Shown here piece by piece: positions 22,046 to 34,200 of a stretch of DNA of 64,000 bases. The first letter of the stretch is position 1; the number at the start of each line of letters is the position of its first letter. The translations under genes and the position numbers were made by a program. The notes below the pieces were generated by a model that saw only the letters and a list, made by a program, of their open reading frames with translations, did not search any database and was not told the origin of the DNA. This stretch comes from Adineta steineri (lineage: Eukaryota; Rotifera; Eurotatoria; Adinetida; Adinetidae): assembly GCA_905250115.1 (NCBI GenBank), contig CAJNOI010000056.1, positions 62,001 through 126,000 of the forward strand, written 5' to 3'.

Positions 22046-25000
22046 TCAGTTCAGTCCAATGATAACGTTAATAGGATTAATTGTCGAACTAACATTGTAC
22101 CAGTCCATTGTGACCAGATTAAATGTGTTCGTTGTATGATTTGTTAGAAATTGTTGAAGCATTGAATTAGTTTCTGCTGCCATTTGTTTTAGTAATATTG
22201 TAGGTGAATTTCCGCTAAGATGACTGATTACATTTTGAATAATATCCACGATTTGCGGTGTTTGAATCCAACTGATTTGATACATAGGTTTTATATTTTT
22301 CTTTAATCCTTGACTTTCGAGTTCTATCAATTCTTGAACACTGTTGACACCATTAGAATTAATTCCCCATCTTCCTGAATCTGCGAATCCTCTAGTATTT
22401 ACAACCGTATCGTTATAATAATACTCGTCTGAGTTGTCAGTGTTAAGAACAATAACTTTAGGTGATGTTCTACGTAAATGAGTAGTAGTAGTGATGGAAG
22501 AAAGAGTCGTATCTTTCAAGCTCTGAAAATCAAAATTCTTGATTCCAAGAGACTTTGCAGGCATATAAAGATAGGGTTTGAGATAATTCTGAATGATTGT
22601 GGCTACTGTGGCTGGAAGAACTTGAGGATCAGTAGCAAAATTGGTATGCGATATAGAAAGAAAGATTACTTCACCTGATGTTGAGTGAGTATCGAGAAAA
22701 TTTCTAATTTGAGCGAGGACATCGTTCAATTTTGGACCACGAAGAGCGTGCTGAATATAGAAGTTTCCATCTGAATCATAGTAAATTCGTAAGTCGAAAA
22801 AGCGTATACCATCATCTAGTTGTTGTCGAATAGTTCGACTCTGTGAAATAGATATTCGAAGTACGGTATCCATAATATAATCTAATAAGATACGTCCAAC
22901 AGAGATCTTATCATTATTGAATGGCAATTGCCCATTTGCAGGTGCAGTATTGGCACTTAAATTCCACAGAAATTTGATATTTCCATAAATAATCTCGGAT
23001 AAATTTCGCGTTAATTCATAAGACCCAGAGTTATGAGTTCCAGGGATTTTTAGTTGTGAAAGCATCTTTGATTGTATCTTCGGGGTTGACATCCAGCAAC
23101 TGTTATTAGTTTTTATTTGTTCCATTTTATGAGTATCATTACTGAACGTCTTGTCAGACATCGATTTCTTCTTAAATACATTCTTGATGAACGTTGTATT
23201 TATAAGTTTATTAATAGCAATATTTAACTTGTCAATAATGATGTTGTTGTATTTTATATTGAGTGTACTTGCTAGATTATAGGGTGTATCGATTAACTTG
23301 TACCATGCAGAGAAAAATGCTTTTACAAGCATTAGTAAATCGTTATTGATATTGAAACTCTGAATGGAGAATGCTACCTGTGTTATTGTACAAGAGAGAA
23401 TCTGAAGATCACTGATATTAACTATTGCTTGCGTCAACATGGAAGCATTGCTAAGAGTTATGTTAAAATCCATACTCATATAATGGTATGTTATAGAGCC
23501 AAAGATTTTGCCATTTAGATTTAGAATCATATTGATATTCCATTGTAGATTGTTTTCTTGATGATGAATTGGTGAGAGTGTGGCATAACTACAACGAATC
23601 GATTGAGGAGTGAGATCGAGTTGTTTAATAGTTAACTTTATGTCGTTAGTAACATTAAAATAGAATTGATTGGTGGATACATATGCAGTGATAGCTGGTA
23701 GATTGGCATCAATCAAGCTATTGATTAACGGTGGTAAGACATCAGGACCACCGAAGAAGTAGAATGTATAATCAGTATCTTTGCTGAATGGCTTGGTCGG
23801 GGCGAGTAACGCTTCTGTCTGACCTTTTAGTCCGTAGAAGTTCGCATCTGTAACGTATTTATCTTGTCCCATATTTATTTTTATTGTACTGGAACTATAA
23901 GCAATATCGAAATACGATTGACACATCTCAGTCCCTGTACTAATATACGTCATGGGACTCGTTCTACCTGCTTCAATGGTTTGACTAGGAAATGTATCTT
24001 TCATATTCATATTCGTCGATGTTGTTAATATGAGTGGTTGTGGATAGTCGTTAGTGACTCTCATATATGCACTCATAGTTTGCGTCATTATATTTCTTGT
24101 TTGTATATGAGTTTCTATGTAGAAAAAAGAAATAATTGATTCAATAATGTTCGAAGATATCAACAGCGATATTTTCAATCTTTTCTTACCTGGTAAACAT
24201 GAATGACCATACAAAGCAAATTCTGAATAGTGTACACCACTTTCAATTTCTCTTTTCGATATCACCAACATTCGATAACTTCGATAAGGTTGACTGTTAT
24301 TCAGTATTTGAAGAGAACCTACTTTTCCACGACCTGGATCTATTTCAAGTCCACTCGATCCATTATATATCAATGTCCAACTTGTACCGAATGTTAGAGA
24401 AGAATTATCAGCATTGCTTCCTTCAAGTGTGATCATTATTGGATCTCGTTTTGGTTGATTAATTGCAGTTGTAAATTGAAATCCAGTGACAATACAAATA
24501 CTAGTATTGAGTATTATATAAAATCCTGTATTTAAACCACTTCTTCGACTAATAACATCAGCTGAACTAGATCCGAAACTTGTATATTTTGTGTGAATAT
24601 TACGATCGATAATATTAGAAATTGTTTCATTTGGTGGCATTTGTCCTTTACTATAACCTATCGAAGTTGAATTACTATTTCTTCCTGCTTTCGTATTCCA
24701 AATTGGTGATATATTGCTGTGCACTGTGTCGATATAATGATCTGAAATGGAAAAAATGTGATAGAGAGATATAACAAAAATTCTATTTTTCCAAAGAAGA
24801 AATACATACAAATAGGTGTTGCACAATCAAATCCCGTCCAACCCGATTTACATTTACAAACACCAAATCGGAAGTAACCACTATCAACACATATTCCATG
24901 TTCAGTATCCGTGCATTGACTATAACAGTATATCGGATTTGATAAATATCGATCAACGACAGATTGAATAAGTACAGCTTTTTGATTAATATACGAATCG

Positions 25001-27264
25001 GTAGGAAAATGATGAGTTGTCAACAGATCAGAAATACTAGAAATACCAATTTTCATAACGATTGGACTATGCGGTACTGATTTGTACCAGTCATTCAATG
25101 ATCGTATTGAAGTCTTCCCACCCAATATCATAACATCACTTTTAGTAGAATATTTATTGAAAGTATTAATTAATATTTTATCATGTGTTTTCGTCTGATT
25201 TAATTTCTTTTGAAATGAAAAGATGTTTTTAGCGATGTCTTTTAACCATGTTTCATTTGACGTATTAAATCCATTTTGCTCTAATCTAATACGATCGTTG
25301 TGTGTAATAATAATTTTTTGTTTAATAATACCGCCAAGTTGAACATCTTTAATATATGTATAACCAAAATAACCAATTAAAAATTCACGAATATATTTTT
25401 CGACAGTTTCATTAAAATCACAGCAAGGTATATGTTCAATGACAGAACGAAACTCATCCGATAGCTCAGAGTTTGATTCAACTATCGAGAGATACGTTGA
25501 TGTTACGTTGACAGAAGTAAAAAGTATTGTGGAATTGTCTTTCATCAACATATCAATCATTGAATGTATTTCTCTCGAGTAAGCATAAGAAAAAGAAGAA
25601 TCAGCATATTTTCTATTTAATATTGAAGAAGTTGAAAAATCGACAGTTTTTTTTTGTATTTTCTTTTAAATCATACAATGTATTGATAATCTGTGTTTCA
25701 ATATTATTATTCTGTGAAGATATGCAATTAACTTTCACATTTTCTGGTATAAGTTTATTAGTACAAAGTCCTTTAAGTGGAATGGAATATTTGAATTTGA
25801 AAATAGGTAAACCAAAATCTCTTCTTTGACAAGTTTCTGTGTAACATACAGAAGAATCTTTTAATGGATTGTAACCGAAGCCAAGTTTAGTACTATTCTC
25901 TTGTTCCACTTTGGATGCATAGAATTTTTGTCGAAGAAATGACCAATGGTCTCCAACAGATTCGGCTACAACAATTAAAAGAAAAGAATATGAAATATAA
26001 AGACTATTCAATTTAAATGAAACAACTTAGTATGAAAATCCAAGAATGATATAAAAGCTTAGATTTTATCGTTTACTTACATTCTGGTAAAAGACAGGCG
26101 CTATTATCAATAGTAAATCTTTGTACTCGTTTGTTTCCAACATCAGCAACGTAGAGATTGCCTTCGAAATCGAATGCCAATGATTTCGGTCGATTGAGAT
26201 GCAATGTAGAATTTCTAGATTCACCTGTTATACCACAAATAACTTCACCTTGAGACTCTCCTTCTTTCCATCGAAGAATTCTATGATTAATCATATCAGC
26301 AATATAAATGAAACCATTTGTATCAACTATAATATCGTATGGTCGATGAAGAGTAGTGTTTGATTGATCTATTTTTCTTGTCTGTCCAGCAATAGTAATA
26401 ATACCAATCGTTGCATTTTGTTTCCATTTTTGTATGCGATGATTGTTTACATCAGTAATATATATATCTTTTACATCGTTAATATACAAAGCATACGGAT
26501 AAGAAAGTGTTTTATTTGAAAATCCATCGATATCTATTGTTCCAGCTATAGTAATCGTTGTATTTGTGTTAATATTACATTTAATAATACGAGAACGAAA
26601 ACGTTCGACAATATAAAATTCTTGTTTTTCCGAATCAAACCATATACGAGAACATTGATTGCATTGACAATTTATTTTCTTTCCTTCTTTTCCATTTTCT
26701 GACCAACGTTCAATATTTCCATCATGGGAACTTGTGTAAAACGTACCATTCTCATCGATTAAAACGATAGAACCAAGTCCATTCCATAATGTACGACCAA
26801 CAAGTGAACCATTTGAAAATATTTGTAATCGAGTTTTTTCATTATAACGATCGACAACATATAGTGTATCAATACCGATAATTGTAATGCTTTCTAAATC
26901 ATTCAGATGTGTATTTAATTCCTTTCCTACGATCGTCTCTCCAATACGATTCCATTTTGAACAGGATTTTATTTGAGACGATATTCTATTGACAAGTTTA
27001 TTGGATGAAGTAAAATTATCTAATTTTAATATAATGGAATATTTTTATATATTATCGTTCTAATCATGTCAATATCAATTCTTTTCATTATTGTACAAAT
27101 AATAAATTTTAGAAAAAAAAAAACTTACTCTTATGTTGTTCCAATAAAGAATTTGTCGTTAAATCATCAACAGATGAATCAATACATGTTGTTCGTAGGA
27201 TAAATTTAATTATAATCATAGATATAACAAATAAAATATCTTTCGACAATATTATAATTTTCAT
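22046..27264 (-). CDS. Giant secreted protein: NHL propeller, MACPF, EGF, discoidin-like and PI-PLC-X domains (one frameshift)
   Basis: Exons: 27264-27129, 27019-26081, 25965-24810, 24741-24190, 24114-22046, giving about 1616 residues. Exon 1 encodes a hydrophobic signal segment. Exon 2 encodes an NHL beta-propeller (repeats such as IYIADMINHRILRW and LYVADVGNKRVQRF). Exon 3 encodes a MACPF/perforin domain: LGFGYNPL and the signature GYTYxxxxxxGG (usual His replaced by Thr), ending in an EGF-like module with six cysteines. Exon 4-5 holds a discoidin-like domain (WTLIYNGSSGLEIDPGR). A region of unknown type follows (about 935-1280). The C-terminus is a PI-PLC X-like domain: IPGTHNSG with His near 1288, GIRFFDLRI, and YIQHA with His near 1383. 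A frame break of one base lies in the A9 run (T9 on plus) at 25647-25655; exon phases agree only if one base is extra. Pore formation and phospholipase activity are family-based inference. Confidence 0.8.
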
Positions 27265-30200
27265 TTTTATGCAAACAATTACAATTTCTAAAATATATTT
27301 TTTGACAAAAATATGATTATTATATAAAAATATAAACAATCGTTACTACTCTCAATATCTTTATTCTTTCTGTCTTCTAGAAGAAACATAGAGAAGATGT
27401 TACGTTCTTTCCTATTTCTTATTCATATATTGCTGATAAAAAGAAGTTCATCATAATTACTTTATTTTTATCAGCTGTCATCGTTGTCTACATAATTTAC
27501 TTTATTATAGAAAGAGATCTATCATTAGACATAATCCTTCATTTATACTTACTCAATTAACACTGAAAAGAAAAACGATTATCGTTAGAAAAAAATGTAT
27601 CAATGTTAGTTTTTTTTCTAAAACTAAATTAAAAAAACCTGATCGATTGACTCAAACAATAATAATGGAATAGTTCTAATAAATTAACAAATATTATTGC
27701 AACATTTATATTTACGTGGTGTTTAGATCATTGATAAATGTTAAAATTCTAAACATACAAAACGTATTTTGTGATTGTGATCAAATATTTTTTGATAAAT
27801 AAAAGTATAATTGAAAGTGTAGGTGGATTTATTCTATTCTTCTTTTAATACTCCTAATCGCATTCTTGACATAAACTATTTTATTTAGTTAGAACTATCA
27901 AATATAGAATTCAATTACTGTACAAATTAAATGAAATACGATTTTTGTCTAGAAATCTATTAAAATATCATGATACTAAGAAGAAATAATTAATCTGCAT
28001 AATTTTAATAATCGAATATGTATAAAAGATGAGAGTTTGAAAACGATGCTTTTCAATATTAAATCCAATATTTAGTATCACATGTTTATTCACACAAGTG
28101 AATAACATTTGTATCGCTCCTGTAAAAATATTGAGATACGTGTAGAAACAATAATAGAAGTTGACAATTTCGATAGAATCTTGTCAGATTAATTTGACAT
28201 TTAATATAAATCAGTATTCTATTTCTCTTTTGAAGAAAGATTATCAAAAACAATGTTGTTCTCGAAAAACATACCCTGATCGATTTATTGTTAAATGAAT
28301 TGTATTGATAATAAATCATAGACTGTCATTCTATGAAGTATCTAGAACAAACTTGAAATAATATATTCATGATATTTTCTGATCGTCATTAACAACTGTA
28401 AAAACATAAGTTTAAACATAAAAGCTGAAAAAGTATTATTTCTAAATGTTATCGAAACTGCAAAGTTGAACAACAAAACGATACAAAGGTAAATTTAACA
28501 GTAGAATTATTAGTACGGACGTATCAAATCTCGAGTATGATATTTGTGTTCGCCAGTATTAAATGAATATAATGTCAGTTTAAACGTTAACATATATAAC
28601 GTTTCTGTTCTATTTTCAAATATACATACTTTACTTCTTAAATTGATAAATAAATAAAATAATCATTTGTTTTTATATTCATTAGATCGAATAAGAACTG
28701 TGAAAAAAATCTCAAAAGTATAATTTCATAAAATAATTAATTAAGAACATAATTAATAAGTTCAAATATTTATCTAAGATTATTTCCTAATCGTATATTT
28801 AATTGTTTTCATTTATTAAGATTGTCTATCAACAGTTGTTTGACATTTTTCTCGTTTATTTATCTAGCCATCTTTTTTATGTAACTGATCAACTAGTGAG
28901 GACAAACGATGATCGATCATCACTTTCTGCATTTGAAGTATTTTAAAGCAACGAAATATTTTCGTTATATTTCATTTCTGTCGAATTATAATTCAATGGT
29001 ATGGAATTCTCTTCTATTTAAATCTCTAGTACCTGATAATTTATCATCATTCGGTCGCAGTAAAAAACTTTGTTCGATGTAAGTTGAAACTTGAGTTGAA
29101 AATGTTTTATGTGTTTCAATTAATAATTTTAGCGTTGAAAAAAATGACTTTGAATATGGTGCATTAGCTGTGTTTTCTAACAATATTAGTATGATAAATT
29201 GTTTCATATAAAATAAATCTTGTTAATTAAAATACAAAAAAAAGCTCAATAAATCAAATTTTATTTTTCAATAAATCTTTTTAAAGTTAATTAAAAATTA
29301 AATCTAGTTATTATTAATGTATCTATATAAAATTTATTTTATTCGAAGTCAATTAGAATTTGGATTTTGTTACACGAAAATCCAATTATGACCCGGTACT
29401 TTTTACTGGAAAAATTTCAATGTATTTTCTAATCATTTCTCAAACTTTTCATCTTACAAGTGTTAAAAATAAAAACGTTATTGAAACTTAATTTGCTAAA
29501 AAATGAGTACATCGTTGTTCCACAATTCTAGCAAATCTTTCCATGTCAAATTATTACTCTTTGATAAAGCCTGTCTTATCGAACTGAATAAAGTAAATGA
29601 AAGAATAATGTTATATAACGTGTCTGAATGTTCTTATCTTCATCTTTTTCTAAAAGTTAAGCTATGTATCTTAAAAACATATCAATAGAAAGCCAAATGT
29701 AATTTCAGTTTATAAATGACGTGCCCATCAACAGTCCATAGAAGTAGAAGTCAAAGAGTCGTCTCGATTCAAACCACTAAAAGTATTTAACTGTTATAGA
29801 TAGAATGAAGTTAGAACAAACAATCAATAATTGACAGATTGAAACATGTACTAAAACAAATCAATTACAAAGTTGAGACAGTTAGACAATTCATTTCTTT
29901 CATTTACTTAAAAAATTATTTTAAATGTTGAGATAAAGTGAAATGTATAATTTTCAGCTGATCATTGAAAGATGAAAAATAATCTTTTAACAAAATTCTA
30001 CAAATAGAGAAAGACGTCGAGCTATTTCAAAACTATTATGAACACTTTCTCATTATTCGCTTTTCGAAATCAAAGACAATATTTATCTTCAATTTTATTT
30101 AGATCACAATAAATTTTATTTATACAAAAAATCCAACTTATCAATAATAACTCTTTTTTTTTTAATTATTTATAGACATACAAAACTCAAACTTCACCAT

Positions 30201-30270
30201 GAAATGGTGACGTTTTTGAAATTAATGATAAACAACACTTATTTTACGATAATGATTAAAAAATTGCTTT
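27265..30270. other. Long non-coding stretch
   Basis: About 3 kb of AT-rich DNA upstream of the MACPF gene. A T-rich acceptor TTTTAG (27289-27288) lies 23 nt before its ATG. A 73-codon minus-strand frame at 28986-29207 starts with a hydrophobic MKQFIILILLENTANA and could be a tiny secreted protein, but has no further support. A 61-codon plus frame at 29503 looks fortuitous. Confidence 0.45.
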
Positions 30271-30948
30271 TTAATTATCATTTCTAAAAAAAGAAACAAA
30301 AATTAAATATTGATATTCGCTGTTCTTACTTTTCCCGATTGAGTAACCAGTTTCTTTTTTCTTCTTAACTAAGTCTAATCCGTAAATTTCACTTTCTATT
30401 TCTGATATGAATTCATTAATAGATTTTAAAGATCTAAATAAAAAAAAGGTTATTTTTTTAGAAATCATTAATAAGAATAAAATCTTTTAAGTTTACCCAT
30501 CATTTTCATCAATATAATCATTTATTTTCATTTGTAGAAATGATTGATTATTTTCATCCTAGAATTAAAAAGAAAAACAAAATAATAATTTAAAATAATA
30601 TATTATATTTGACTATGTATACCATCTTGAATTGAATAGAAAAATTTTCATTATCAAAAAATTGTTTAGTTTCAATGATCATATTATTATCTTGAAAATA
30701 AATAATATTAAATGAATCATCGTCATTTTTTATCCAATCCATAATATCTTTATTCTAAATAAGATAATGAACATAAATTAACTGAAAATAAAAAAATTCT
30801 TTCTTACTTCACCATTTTTTGAAATAAGAAAAAGTCTCCTTAAAAAAGTCCAATGAACCAAAACGATCAATTTTTCTCTTGAATGTTCGTATTTGTTTGC
30901 ATATTCACGTAGAAGAGTCCCAAGAAATGGAAATTCCAATATTTCCAT
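30271..30948 (-). CDS. PI31-type FP domain protein (proteasome-regulator-like), four exons
   Basis: Exons 30948-30808, 30754-30623, 30558-30497, 30433-30271 with GT-AG introns of 53-64 bp and phases that agree; 165 residues. The order of features matches the N-terminal FP domain of PI31/PSMF1 and Fbxo7: REKLIVLVHWTFL (PI31 has a similar LVCFLHW helix), a W followed by YxL-type strands, IIYFQDNN, and KINDYIDENDG (PI31 LDDYID), then a helix SINEFISEIESEI. The proline-rich proteasome-binding C-terminus of PI31 is missing, so this is an FP-only protein or the 3' exons are not recognised. CTAG acceptor at 30956-30955 is 6 nt before the ATG. The match was made by eye, with modest similarity. Confidence 0.5.
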
Positions 30949-31161
30949 TGTTATCTAGAAATAACAATTTGATATTAAATTTCTTCAATAAATATAAACA
31001 AAACAAATTATAATTAGATAAAATAAATATTCAATGAAATCGAACGACTATTACAATATGTTACTTGAAAATGTGCTTCGATTTCACAATTCACTCTCTT
31101 ACGTTCATCTTATCCTATATACATATATATATATCATATCAAAGTAATATAGCCCGACGAA

Positions 31162-31254
31162 ATTATAAGTTCATCAGACAAAACTGACGAAAATATAATG
31201 TGATCAGATAAAATTGTTCTAACAATCGTCAGTTTTGTTTGATGAATTTATAAT
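31162..31254. repeat. Inverted repeat, 29-bp arms
   Basis: Left arm 31162-31190 (ATTATAAGTTCATCAGACAA...) and right arm 31226-31254 are near-perfect inverted copies around a 35-bp spacer. No gene lies inside. It resembles a very small palindromic MITE. Confidence 0.7.
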
Positions 31255-31442
31255 GATATTGATTAATTTAATTTTTCTATGGCATTTATATGTCATCATC
31301 TTAATTGATATTATATCTAATATGAAAATGACCTGACGTATTTGAGTCTTTTATTTATTTATTGTATTTAGATAATATAAAAAATCAAGAATAATACATG
31401 TATTATTAAGAAAACAAAACAAAATCTGATAATTGTTTTAAT

Positions 31443-32140
31443 CTAGTTGATTGCCGAAACCTTTTTTATTAATTCCAAATTTGAATTAATTTGATAATTT
31501 TTTATTGTTAAAGTTTGTAGATATTTTAACGAATTTTGTAAAATATTTTTGAATTCATCATGATCAAGAAAAGTTTCATTAATGATTATTAGTTTTAAGT
31601 CAATTTCTGTTACATTTGTAAAAATCATTAATGAATTTAATACATTATAGAGGCTATTGACATATTATCTCATACAGAGAGAATTTTGAGGGTGTGGGTG
31701 TGGGTGTGAGATTAGTATATACTCACAGTAACTTTGTGTTCTGGAATCTACTAGACTGATTAGCCTATACGGAAATCAATTGATATGATAAAAGTTATCT
31801 GTTGGTGAATGGTACCTGTTGGTAAAATTATCGGTCGGTGAAGTGATTGTCGGCTAGATGATCCGTACCCATACGAAGAGCAAAATAAGAATTTAATGAA
31901 GATTTTATCGAATTTTTTACTTTAAAATAAAATCTCACTTTTATTTATATTTAAATTGAACAATCCCAATCGTATTAAATTGGAAAAAGTGGATGCACAT
32001 AGGGAATAATTGATTGATGAGAATTCTAGATTTAAGCATTTAATATGATTTCCAATTTTTGGAATGATGAAAACGCAAAATCGATCGATTGAGGCTTCAT
32101 AAATTGGCTCAATAATATTATTATGATCATATTTAAACAA
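31443..32140 (-). pseudogene. Relic of a leucine-rich-repeat-like gene
   Basis: Two minus-strand frames, 32140-31922 and 31628-31443, have LRR-like spacing of hydrophobic residues (IKCLNLEFSSIN, NLIRLGLFNLNIN; LKYLQTLTIKNYQINSN), like the F-box/LRR families common in rotifers. Between them lies about 270 bp of different composition including a GTGGGT tandem (about 31692-31710), and no splice pair joins the two parts cleanly. I read it as a broken gene with an insertion. The assignment is weak. Confidence 0.3.
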
Positions 32141-32196
32141 TGTTAAACATTTTGTGAATTATTTATCAAATAAAATATTATCAATTTTTTGGTGTA

Positions 32197-32310
32197 GGCC
32201 AGGTCGAACAATGCGGCACGGAAACGGCCGATTCCGTGGTATTTCGGACATTTTATGGAAACAGTATTCCCGATGAACGATGGAAGTGATAACAATTGCA
32301 ATCTCGTTCG
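32197..32310 (+). other. GC-richer fragment, probably part of a mobile element
   Basis: About 110 bp with much higher GC than its flanks. One frame reads VEQCGTETADSVVFRTFYG and continues a short way before stops. I do not recognise it. It may be a fragment of a transposable element or a foreign gene. Confidence 0.3.
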
Positions 32311-32465
32311 TCATCTATAGATCAATGTAAAGAAAGGAAAAAGAATAATAATGTAAAATTCGAGAAAAAAAATTTAATTGGTTTCATTTAAAATTATCAA
32401 ATGTCTCTATCAAGATGTAGTTTATTTTACTATAATCTAAATAATAAAAGTCTTCTTCGTCATTT

Positions 32466-33100
32466 TAATTTATTTCATTGCCGATGATATTGTTGTTTGT
32501 TATGCAAACAATAAACAATTAATGCTACTGCCCAGTCATTTACTTCAATTATTTTTCATTTGAAAAAACGACTGTCAATTTTTATTTTCTATTTTAGACT
32601 TTGTGTGAATAAATATCAAGAATTGAATAATTTATTATTAACAACAGTTTTTACAAATGATTGAGATCGTTATACCTTTATATTTAAATACATTATGACA
32701 AAAATTAAAAATCTTCCAGTAGTTAATGAACATGAAGTAAATTATTTTTCCAAAGAGCAGCGATTCATATGTATGCCGATGATCTGGCTATTGTACTAGA
32801 TGGAGCGCTTGAAAAACATGTCTCACTGAATATTCTCGATCTGGAAAGACAAGCGGAGATGATAATGAAGACGCCAGAAAAATTCTCTGATAATCTGAGA
32901 CTACCAGTAAATGTGTCAAAAACGAAAGCGCTACTCGTACACGGAGTAGTAGCACCTCGACTACCGAAAGTTCAATATAAGTAGCAACATATTGAGCATT
33001 TCAAAATCTTCAAATACCTAGGGGTTCATATCGCTACACAACTTGGATGGGGTAACTATATTAACGTAAGAATAAAAAAAAGGTTAAAAACATATTTGCA
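32466..33100 (+). pseudogene. Reverse-transcriptase relic (3' half), plus a separate ADD-motif fragment
   Basis: At 32769-32984 a frame reads MYADDLAIVLDGALEK with the RT motif C (YADD), followed by NVSKTKALLVHGVV; after a TAG at 32982 the same element continues as FKIFKYLGVHI and GWGNYIN, typical of non-LTR RTs. At about 32475-32520 another short RT-like stretch reads IADDIVVCYANN. Both are broken by stops and lack the upstream RT motifs, so they are dead fragments. Confidence 0.6.
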
Positions 33101-33181
33101 CAATAAACTCAATCAAAAAACAAAACAAAACAAGAAGTAAGTTATTAATTTAATTATAAAAACAATTCTTCTTTTTTTTAG

Positions 33182-33819
33182 AATTTGTCAGTCTATCAAT
33201 TAAAGCAAGTGTTATTAAAATGTAAATTTAATAAATTTGGTGGTTTCTTTGTCGTCGATGCTAATATTGATGACGGTATATGTTATGCTTTGTTTTCTAA
33301 TATGAAGGCATCGAGCTCGATATGTTATAGCATAGCTAACTTTATTCAACAAATCCTATATATATATATAGTGAGAGAACAGAAGAAAACACGAAAGAAT
33401 ATATATTAAGGTAGATGTCCTTATTGGATTGTAACAGTATAGTAAGAATCCAGATAAACATTAACGATTATTTTAACAAGAAATCAAAGTAAGTTTTATT
33501 TAAATATTATAAATTGAATCTTCCAAAATATTTTTTTTCGATTTTTTCAGAAAAATGGTCCGATTATCTGTATTAATCAATGATCTAAATGGACAAATTG
33601 ATAAGGTTATTCGAAATATACAACAAAAAAATGTTGTTGCTGCTGCTTGTGTTCAATATCAACAACCATTACCGACTTTTTCAGAAAGCCCATATTACTC
33701 GTCCAATTATCCTATGCAACGTATGTATATTTGATCGCTTTTTTCTTCAATTAATTATTTTTATAATTGAATAGAAACAACTTCTCAATCCCCACACTTA
33801 CAAGTTTCAACTAATAATC
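33182..33819 (+). other. Spliced-looking exons of a decayed or unrecognised gene
   Basis: Three good intron signatures occur in a row: GTAAGT...TTTTTAG (33136-33181), GTAAGT...TTTTCAG (33489-33550) and GTATGT...AATAG (33721-33774). The exon 33551-33720 starts an open frame at the ATG 33555 (MVRLSVLINDLNGQIDKVI...), and continues in phase into the next exon as QTTSQSPHLQVSTN before running into reverse-transcriptase sequence. The exon at 33182-33408 is also open (FGGFFVVDANIDDGI). I recognise neither. The picture is of a host gene invaded by a retroelement. Confidence 0.35.
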
Positions 33820-34200
33820 GTTCAGCTTTACTTATTTTTGTTGATTTTCTGTCGGTGTTCGACAAAATGTGATACCCCGCCTTAATAGCTAATTTAATCG
33901 AGTTAGATATGCCATTACCATTGATCAAACGGATTTATAAATGGCTTGAAGGGAGAACTATGGCTATCTATCATGGAGAATCAATATCTAAAATAATTAA
34001 GATACACATAGATGCTCCACAAGGCTCAGTCTTTGCAGCAACAGTTTTTAGACTTAACATTCATGTCTTGCCTAAATATATTTTTTTGTTTTTGTAGACA
34101 TCTCTGTGCCGATGATCTAGCTATCCTGTTAAAAGGTTCATTAGAAAAGAAAGTTATCTTTGAACATAATTGAGCTAGAAGAACAAGCTAAAATTGAAAA
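33820..34200 (+). pseudogene. Reverse-transcriptase relic (motifs A-C)
   Basis: Reads FVDFLSVFDKM (motif A), then a TGA at 33870-33872 where the family usually has Trp, then YKWLEGRTMAIYHGE, APQGSVFAATVFRLNIHVLP (motif B) and CADDLAILLKGSLEKK (motif C). It belongs to the same RT type as the relic at 32769 but carries the upstream half. Frame breaks show it is inactive. Confidence 0.65.

Noticed and set aside
27109..27339. 76-codon minus-strand protein.
   Set aside because: It is exon 1 of the MACPF gene read into flanking intron and upstream sequence; the usable ATG is 27264.
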